From assembly GCA_003550305.1 (NCBI GenBank), contig QKYT01001177.1:1-14685 (forward strand): a stretch of DNA of 14,685 nt, written 5' to 3'. Below, piece after piece: positions 9,189 through 14,685 of the stretch. The notes under the pieces were generated by a model. The model made no database searches. It had not been told where the DNA came from and was given only the letters and a program-made list of their open reading frames with translations. The first letter of the stretch is position 1, and each line of letters starts with the position of its first letter. The translations under genes and the position numbers were made by a program. The stretch comes from Glomus cerebriforme (taxonomy: Eukaryota; Glomeromycota; Glomeromycetes; Glomerales; Glomeraceae).

Positions 9189-9588
9189 ATAATTTATTTG
9201 CGAACACAACATATAATATATAACTTACATTTGATATATTATTCTAATATTGGTTTTTATTTATTGATTAATCATTTTGGTAAATATAATAATTTAGAAA
9301 TACGTAAATTATAAATATTGGTGAAATTATATATCCTATTAAATAATAAACTAAAAATTAATATTATAACTATTCTGTATGTCTTTTACTATTTGTATTT
9401 AATTATCATATATCTATTTCTAATTGATCAATTTTTTTTACTCCTATATTTGTTTACTTTGATTTATAATTATTTCTCCCTTTGCTCATAATTCAAATTT
9501 TCCTGGATTCACTTTAGACTTTGATATAAACTCTTAAAAGTTGTAAAATTTCCCATTCTGAATCTCCTTTTTATGTTTTGTTTCATCA

Positions 9589-10002
9589 ATTTATTGTATG
9601 TTGGCTCATTCTTTTTGCTGTGCCTTTCCATATGGTGGTGCCTTCCATCAATTCCATACTCCCCCCTGGAACCCAAAAACTTTGATTTCCCTCTTCTTTC
9701 AATTCACATAGAATTCCATTTAAATTTCTACAGTATTGGTTGTAAAGGAATGGTAAAATAGACTTCGTCCAATCCACCTTCTCTGCAGTAAATTCTTCAG
9801 TAATTTTGTCATTCACCATTATGTTATTTGTTTTGTTAATAAAAATGTTCATCATTGTTTACATTCTTTCTTCTTGTGTCTTTTCCATACTCTCTTTCTC
9901 TCTATGTAAGAAAGACCACAAATAAAAGAGAGCACCACCACTACCAGTTAATTTTGTTGATGATAAAAAAATCCGTCTTATATTCACCCTATTATACCAT
10001 CT
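9589..10002 (-). pseudogene. Interrupted minus-strand reading frame of unknown family
   Basis: One minus-strand frame is open from 10002 to 9862, is broken by a single TAA (9859-9861), and is open again from 9858 to 9589, before a TAA at 9586-9588. The two parts total 137 codons. The second part has ATG at 9853-9855 and would give 89 residues on its own. Readable segments include LSSTKLTGSGGALFYLWSF, TAEKVDWTKSILPFLYNQ and GNQSFWVPGGSMELMEGTTI. The residue mix is more protein-like than nearby AT-driven frames. I do not recognise a domain. It could be a remnant of a mobile-element protein, or chance; the 89-codon frame alone is near the length expected once by chance here. Confidence 0.3.
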
Positions 10003-10228
10003 TTATACATTCTATTCTCCTGACTTAATTTTCTTCGTGGAAATAATAAAATATCATCTGTTTTTGCCTGAGTTATAAAGCTTTATTTATGTCCATAAAA
10101 TGAATCCTTTAAAATCATGCATTACATCTTTATTTTCTCCAAATCCGAATGGTATTTGTATTACATGAGCTCATAAATAAAGTAGACAATAAGTAGAAAT
10201 AAGAAATGGAAAGGAAATTCTAGTCTAA
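10003..10228. other. Stretch without a recognised gene
   Basis: On the minus strand the frame of the downstream interrupted reading frame continues in short open pieces with several stops, for example ISTKKIKSGE. This hints that the decayed sequence may extend upstream to about 10150. Nothing firm can be called. Confidence 0.25.
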
Positions 10229-10440
10229 ACCAAACCAGCCAGAACTGACCGGTCTTTCCTTGCCTGATACGAAGAAGACCTCTATATACAGTATAAGGAA
10301 GAGAAGAGGAAGTTTAANGNANTTNAAAAAAAATACCAAACCCGCCAGATAGAAAATACTCAACTAACTGACTGGTATTACTGGTTTCCTTGCCTGATAG
10401 AGGAAGACCCCATATACAGTATAAGGAAGATAAAAGGGAA
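10229..10440 (+). repeat. Imperfect tandem duplication, two copies about 84 and 106 bp
   Basis: Copy 1 (10229-10312) and copy 2 (10335-10440) share ACCAAACC(A/C)GCCAG at the start, TTTCCTTGCCTGATA in the middle (10255 and 10385), and ATATACAGTATAAGGAAGA near the end. The first block repeats at an offset of 106 bases and the middle block at 130, so copy 2 carries about 24 extra bases between them. The copies are separated by an A-rich spacer with ambiguous N bases. This is one of the few GC-richer spots in the second half of the window. Confidence 0.8.
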
Positions 10441-10886
10441 TATAAAAGCAGATAGTTGTTAAAAGGTAGTTGTTAAAAAGGATAAAGAAAAAATAAATTT
10501 TGAATAATAATTAGGTAGTAATCCATTTTGCTGATAAAGTATTTTTAAACAAGGTGAATGAGCTCTAAGTATATCAATATGATAATTAAAAAAAAAGTAA
10601 TATGGGAATTTTGATGGTATTTATATATTAAAAATATTAAGAATATAAAAATAAGTCAAAATTATAATAAATAAATTACATTGCGCAAAATTCCGATCAT
10701 TGCATGAAAAATTTCTATTTTTGTTAATGACTCATGATTTCTACCTAATATTCAAAATTCGTAACTAATTTGATAAATTATGCACGATCAAAAAGCCTAA
10801 TTGAGAAATCTATTAACCAAATATGGAATTTAATATATTAGAAACATGACTTCATTTTGATTGCATATTACAAAAAAAAATATATT
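10441..10886. other. AT-rich stretch, no gene seen
   Basis: Apart from a short duplicated TAGTTGTTAAAA at about 10454-10480, no reading frame, RNA gene or ordered repeat was recognised. Confidence 0.4.
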
Positions 10887-10960
10887 TGTTGTACCAAATC
10901 TGACTTGGAATATCTCAAATCAAACGTAGGACAATCCTATGAACCAAACTAAATGTTTAA
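10887..10960 (+). mobile_element. Likely relic of the foldback element found at 11270-12113
   Basis: The segment starts TGTTGTACCAAATCTGACTT and continues with GGAATATCTCAAATC. The intact element begins TGTTGTAGCCCAAAT and contains internal modules such as CCAAATCTGATCTGGAATAT near 11640. Similarity fades after about 10960 and no matching inverted end was found, so this would be a truncated or strongly decayed copy. The call rests on short matches judged by eye. Confidence 0.4.
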
Positions 10961-11269
10961 CGTCTCAAACTACCATCTAAGAGGATTATATTGACAACTT
11001 TATGTTATAAACCAATTCAAAATTATTATTAATATTAAAGATTTAAAGTTANAAAGGTTAATTTCAAATTGCTATACTTCTTTCTCCGCTATTAATTTCA
11101 AGCTAAAGTACGTTGTATTTTTTGCTTCATTTTCATCATTTGGTATTATTTTGTCTCTTTCTTCTTACTCATTATCAAAATTTTGTTTGATATTGTCTTG
11201 TTCTAATGTTCTAATTCTACCTACCTCAATATCACCAATATCACCATATTATTCACCTTTATATGTTTC
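10961..11269. other. Flank of the foldback element, no gene seen
   Basis: AT-rich, then pyrimidine-rich from about 11080, with a short ATATCACC repeat at about 11229-11248. No coding frame is supported. The last four bases (11266-11269, TTTC) may be the left target-site duplication of the element that follows. Confidence 0.4.
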
Positions 11270-11433
11270 TGTTGTAGCCCAAATGTGATTTTGTTCTGAA
11301 CATGATTTGGGATATTCCCAAATCGAAATTTTGATTTTGAACTTCCCAAATCGGAATTATCGATTTGGAATATCCATGTCCGAAATGAAATTGTATCCCA
11401 TACCCAACTTGGGATATCCCAAATCAGATCTGG
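11270..11433 (+). repeat. Left terminal inverted repeat of the foldback element
   Basis: Aligns with the reverse complement of 11948-12113. It contains a near-perfect internal palindrome: GATTTGGGA (11304-11312), TAT, TCCCAAATC (11316-11324). The arm can therefore form a small cruciform of its own in addition to pairing with the opposite arm. Confidence 0.85.
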
Positions 11434-11834
11434 AGCACGGACAGGTTTGGTATACCCAATGTCCTAAATTCAACCATATTCCAAATCCNTCTGAGTAAAT
11501 TTGGGANAAGTTCAGGTTTGNAACATGTAATGCCAAACCTGACTATAATCTAGATGGATTTGGGATATGATTAGATTTGGGTATCATATGTCCTAAACCT
11601 GACCATGATCCAAATTTACCTAGATGGATTTGGGATATTCCAAATCTGATCTGGAATATAGTCAAGTTTGAGTATCCTATACCCCAAACTTGATTATGAA
11701 TATTAAGTATTTCAAATCTTCAAATTAACATACTAGACATGCTCCAAATATGACCATGTTTTTAATTTCTGGCATATGGTCAGGTTTGGGATACATGATA
11801 CTATGTCCCAAACTAACATATAAATATTTGGAAT

Positions 11835-11873
11835 ATGGTCAGGTTTGGGGTATTATGTCCAGAACCTGACCAT
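11835..11873. repeat. Internal 11 bp inverted repeat module of the foldback element
   Basis: ATGGTCAGGTT (11835-11845) pairs exactly with AACCTGACCAT (11863-11873) across 17 bases. The same words recur at 11776-11790 (forward) and 11595-11606 (inverse), showing that the interior was built by duplicating a short module in both orientations. Confidence 0.75.
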
Positions 11874-11947
11874 GATTCAAACCTGCCTATGTTAATTTGA
11901 AACATGGTTGAGTTTAGAGTATCAGGTGTACCAAACTTGGACATATC

Positions 11948-12113
11948 CCAAATCTAATTTGGAATATCCCAAGTTGGACTTGGGACGTGATTTCAATTTC
12001 GGACATGAGGTATCCCAAATCGATAATTCCAATTTGGGAAGTACGAAATCAAAATTTCGATTTGGGAATATCCCAAATCATGTTCGGAACAAAATCATGT
12101 TTGGGCTACAACA
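11948..12113 (-). repeat. Right terminal inverted repeat of the foldback element
   Basis: Inverse partner of 11270-11433. It carries the same subterminal palindrome in inverse order and ends GGGCTACAACA at 12103-12113. Beyond 12113 the similarity with the left side stops at once, which defines the boundary. Confidence 0.85.
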
Positions 12114-12289
12114 TTTCCATTTCAATATCATTTTCATTTTCATGGGCTGGGACTGATATATTAGAAAGTTTATTTTTAATGACTAGCAAAGAATAACTTT
12201 ATTTATAATTTTGGCTCACATAAGAAAAGCAAAACAAAAAAAAAATAAACTTTTTTTAAATAATTTAATATTTGGATTATATATAATCG
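12114..12289. other. Spacer between the foldback element and repeat copy A
   Basis: The stretch starts with TTTC, the proposed right target-site copy. It is otherwise AT-rich with A runs, and no gene was recognised. Confidence 0.4.
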
Positions 12290-12724
12290 AAAAAAAATTC
12301 TTATGAAATACCAATCAGAGAAATTAAAGAAATATTTCAATTATAACCCAAATAGACTTTTTAGAATGGGACAAATTTTTAATTACAAATTCTGTTATAT
12401 GTTTTATGTAATTCTTTGGATGAATAATTATTTTTAATAAAATCAAGTAAATTTTATTAAAAATGAAACAATGTTCAAGTTCCTTTTTAAAAATAATTAA
12501 AAATAAAGTTTATATGTAACTAAACAAAAAGCTTTTTTTATTAAGTCTAATTTACAAATATAATAATATATTTATATTAGCAATATCTATTTCCTTATTT
12601 AAAATTCATTTCTTTTTCTTCAAATATTTCATAAAATTCTTCGGCTTCCTTGACAAATCATTTCCTTAATAACCATTCAAATGCATTTTCTTTATTTTTT
12701 TTCACTACAATTCCCATATTGATA
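12290..12724 (+). repeat. Dispersed AT-rich repeat, copy A
   Basis: Matches 13577-14087 in the same orientation. Shared anchors include TTCTTATGAAA (12299), GAGAAATT, CTTTTTAGAATG (12357), GTAATTCTTTGG (12408), TTAAGTCT (12541), TATTAGCAA (12575) and TTTTCACTA near 12700. The offset grows from about 1290 to 1360 bases, so copy B contains extra sequence in its second half. No coding frame is conserved between the copies. The family is unknown; it may be a non-autonomous transposon or part of a segmental duplication. Confidence 0.7.
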
Positions 12725-13576
12725 AATATTTTGTGTATTAAAATTTTTTTCCGCTGATTTAAATAACAATCAGAATCTTTAAATTCATCTTTTCTTTCTT
12801 TTTAACATAATCCATTTGGTTATTAATTAATTTAAATAATTTTTTTATATATATTTAGATATATTTATTTCTAATTCATCAAAATTTTCAAACAGATTTT
12901 TTGACATTACATGTATATATTCCAAATATTTAATGAAACTCATTATCATTTATTACTACGAGGATATCAGGATAATAATCTGATGAAATTTTGATACCAG
13001 CCCTGATTAAATTTAAGAATTTGAACTATATTTTTTTTAGAATACTCATAAAACAAAAGAAGAATATAATGTAATTGATTAAGAATACAGAAAGTTGTTT
13101 TATATTAACTCATTATAGATTAGTTTGTTAATACAGTAAAGTTTGCACCCCTAAGTTGATAGGTAAATTTTCCAACTATATCCTCTACTTGATTTTTAAA
13201 AAATTTACAATATTACCATTGAATTTGGTATATAAAATACTATATTAATTCTCCTTATGGCAAAAAATTTTGTCAACAAATAAAATGCAAATTTGATAAA
13301 TATTAAATTATCAAATATTTTACTGAACTTTCTAAATAATCAGGACTTTCCTTTTAATCCTAAAAATTTTTAAAAGAAGATTAAAACAATATTTTAGATT
13401 CTACAGTTCAAAAGAATTTTCAGACATAATATTATCTTATAGAATCATTTTATTAAAAGAATACAATATGTTTGAATTCTTATAATCAATCAAAATCTTG
13501 TATAACTCTATGATAATAGTAATAGTGATAAATCTCTGACTCTACAATATAATTGTTTGTTATGTTAAATAATCAA
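12725..13576. other. AT-rich interval between the two repeat copies, no gene seen
   Basis: No reading frame or RNA gene is supported. A GC-richer spot at 13133-13195 begins TACAGTAAAGTTTGCACCCC and includes AAGTTG...CAACT; it resembles the tip of a Tc1/mariner- or pogo-type element, but no inverted partner was found in the window. Confidence 0.35.
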
Positions 13577-14087
13577 AAAAAAAAAATTTCTTATGAAAGA
13601 CTGATCCGAGAAATTGAAGTAATTACAACCTCAAATAGGCTTTTTAGAATGTGACATTTTTTAATCATAAATTCTGCTATGTAATTCTTTGGTTTGAATG
13701 TTTGATAATATTTTTAACAAATTTATTAAAAATAAACAATGCTCAAATAATTTCCTCCTTTAATAATAATTGAAATTTTTTTTTTAAAAAAATCATTCAA
13801 ATGTGAATACACAAATTTCAGTATATATAACAAAAAACATATGAAAAAGCATATTTTATTTAGACAATTATTATTTAACACAGGCCTCAAAATCTTTTCT
13901 TAAGTCTCATAAATATAATAATATGCTGTATTTGTATTAGCAAAACAATCTTTTTTTCAGTATAATATTTGCAATAAAATTGCAAAATATCTGTTTTATT
14001 AACTTAAATCTATTTAAAAATACAATTTTACCTTTTTCACATTTTTNATTTTTTCTATTCACTATAAATTTCATTCTTTATATTGAT
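13577..14087 (+). repeat. Dispersed AT-rich repeat, copy B
   Basis: Second, longer copy of the repeat at 12290-12724. Anchors: TTTCTTATGAAA (13587), GAGAAATT, CTTTTTAGAATG (13640), GTAATTCTTTGG (13681), TTAAGTCT (13900), TATTAGCAA (13935), TATTCACTA near 14057. Identity is roughly 70-80% in aligned parts by eye, with several indels. The copies are old or fast-evolving. Confidence 0.7.
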
Positions 14088-14685
14088 ATCAGACTTAGAA
14101 CAAAGTAGCAAAGAAAGNCTAAAGNATCAAACACATATACTTNTCTTAGTTTAATAGTAAAATAATAATAGAGCATAGAAACCCAATAAAAAAATTTAAA
14201 TAATTACNATAATTAAGATACAGTAAATAGAGCTTGGCTGTCAATTTACCAGATTTACTAATTAAAAATCCTAACAATTTATGACAAAAATATTGGTGTT
14301 AATTGCTGAAAGAAAAATATTAAAAACAAGCTAAAATTAAATATTTGATGGTCAAAACCTTACCTTCATTTATAAATTATTAATATATTTTTTGTATTAC
14401 GTGATCAAAATTATATACTCCATGCTGCAATATATTAATATATTACATATATTTTCACATTATCATATGATCAGTATGAATATTAGTTATATTAAACTTT
14501 TATAATCAAGATTTAGTGTACAGTACTTTGTAACTAGAAAAGTTCCAAGCATAGTTTAGCGAGTTTAATCAAAAATTCAGGAACATATCTTAAGAAAATA
14601 AGAATAATTGAAGATAATATTGGACTCCATAGCATAGAAATCATAATTGCAATTAGCCTTTAGAATTGTGTAAACAATAGAAAAT
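14088..14685. other. AT-rich end of window, no gene seen
   Basis: Contains several ambiguous bases, A/T microsatellite-like stretches and no open frame worth calling on either strand. A second TACAGTAAA occurs at 14219 in the same orientation as the one at 13133, so the two do not form an inverted pair. Confidence 0.4.

Larger units (their letters stand above)
7551..9588. other. Two kilobases of AT-rich DNA without a supported gene
   Basis: No exon chain or family motif could be recognised. Small items are an 18 bp palindrome at 7766-7783; a 28-codon open stretch near 7955-8040; a 52-codon open stretch at 8278-8436 (start TVGACRIEPSSKNWLITFC) without an ATG start; and a hairpin at 9139-9188. 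The open stretches are of a length expected by chance. From about 9440 the plus strand becomes pyrimidine-rich, leading into the minus-strand frame at 9589-10002. Confidence 0.4.
11270..12113. mobile_element. Foldback / MITE-type element with long terminal inverted repeats
   Basis: The element begins TGTTGTAGCCCAAA and ends with the reverse complement. The left arm (11270-11433) and right arm (11948-12113) align for about 165 bp at roughly 85-90% identity by eye, including a perfect 40 bp match (11298-11337 with 12046-12085). TTTC lies directly outside both ends (11266-11269 and 12114-12117), a possible 4 bp target-site duplication. The interior is built from alternating modules such as GGTCAGGTTTGG and its inverse, and from GGGATATCCCAAAT-type palindromes. 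It has no transposase gene, so it would be non-autonomous, and the superfamily is undecided. The open frames overlapping it (11307-11498, 11908-12156, 11987-12196) repeat short motifs and are explained by the repeat structure. Confidence 0.85.

Noticed and set aside
9573..9761. Plus-strand frame with a hydrophobic start, overlapping the minus-strand frame
   Set aside because: It is short, lacks any motif, and is antisense to the more protein-like minus-strand frame.
11307..12196. Three small plus-strand frames with YPK/SDLE-like repeated motifs
   Set aside because: They are by-products of the arms and palindromic modules of the foldback element. Repeated peptide words follow the DNA repeats, and the frames show no independent conservation.

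Overview
The window looks like nuclear DNA of an AT-rich eukaryote, most likely a fungus of the Glomeromycotina (Rhizophagus-like). The grounds are a very low GC content, many A/T homopolymer runs, two multi-exon reading frames with short introns (52-82 bp) that mostly have GTA(A/T)-type donors and (T/C)AG acceptors, and a dense load of decayed transposons. The organism is inferred; no species marker is present. No tRNA, rRNA, CRISPR array or bacterial operon structure was seen.

Layout. (1) 222-3663, + strand: a seven-exon gene for a CACTA (En/Spm-type) transposase of the Tnp2/Transposase_21 family. It has an N-terminal cysteine motif and a long acidic tract, the DDE-type core with a CxxC insertion, and a DUF4218-like C-terminal part. 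All six introns can be placed, and the exons sum to 3050 nt, one base short of 1017 codons. Only two lesions are visible: a TGA at 1037 and a one-base loss near 1821. It is a recently broken copy, or an intact one with sequence errors. (2) 3664-6140: non-coding DNA with a poly(A) signal, a 22-24 bp minisatellite, a roughly 40 bp tandem repeat and degenerate minus-strand fragments. (3) 6141-7550, + strand: a decayed multi-exon gene for a trypsin-like (PA-clan) protein. The His and Asp motifs are readable, but the GDSG-type serine position is leucine, and several stops and one frameshift are present. (4) 7551-9588: AT-rich DNA with no gene that I can support. (5) 9589-10002, - strand: an interrupted reading frame of unknown identity. 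(6) 10229-10440: an imperfect tandem duplication. (7) 11270-12113: an 844 bp foldback/MITE-type element with inverted arms of about 165 bp, built internally from short palindromic modules. (8) 12290-12724 and 13577-14087: two diverged direct copies of an unknown AT-rich repeat. The rest to 14685 shows no gene.

The genes do not form a pathway. The window reads as a transposon graveyard holding one nearly intact CACTA transposase and one dying host-type or multicopy gene. Four of the five stops that interrupt the two genes are TGA, and the lost catalytic serine is one C-to-T step from a serine codon. That pattern is compatible with decay by cytosine deamination, though the numbers are small.
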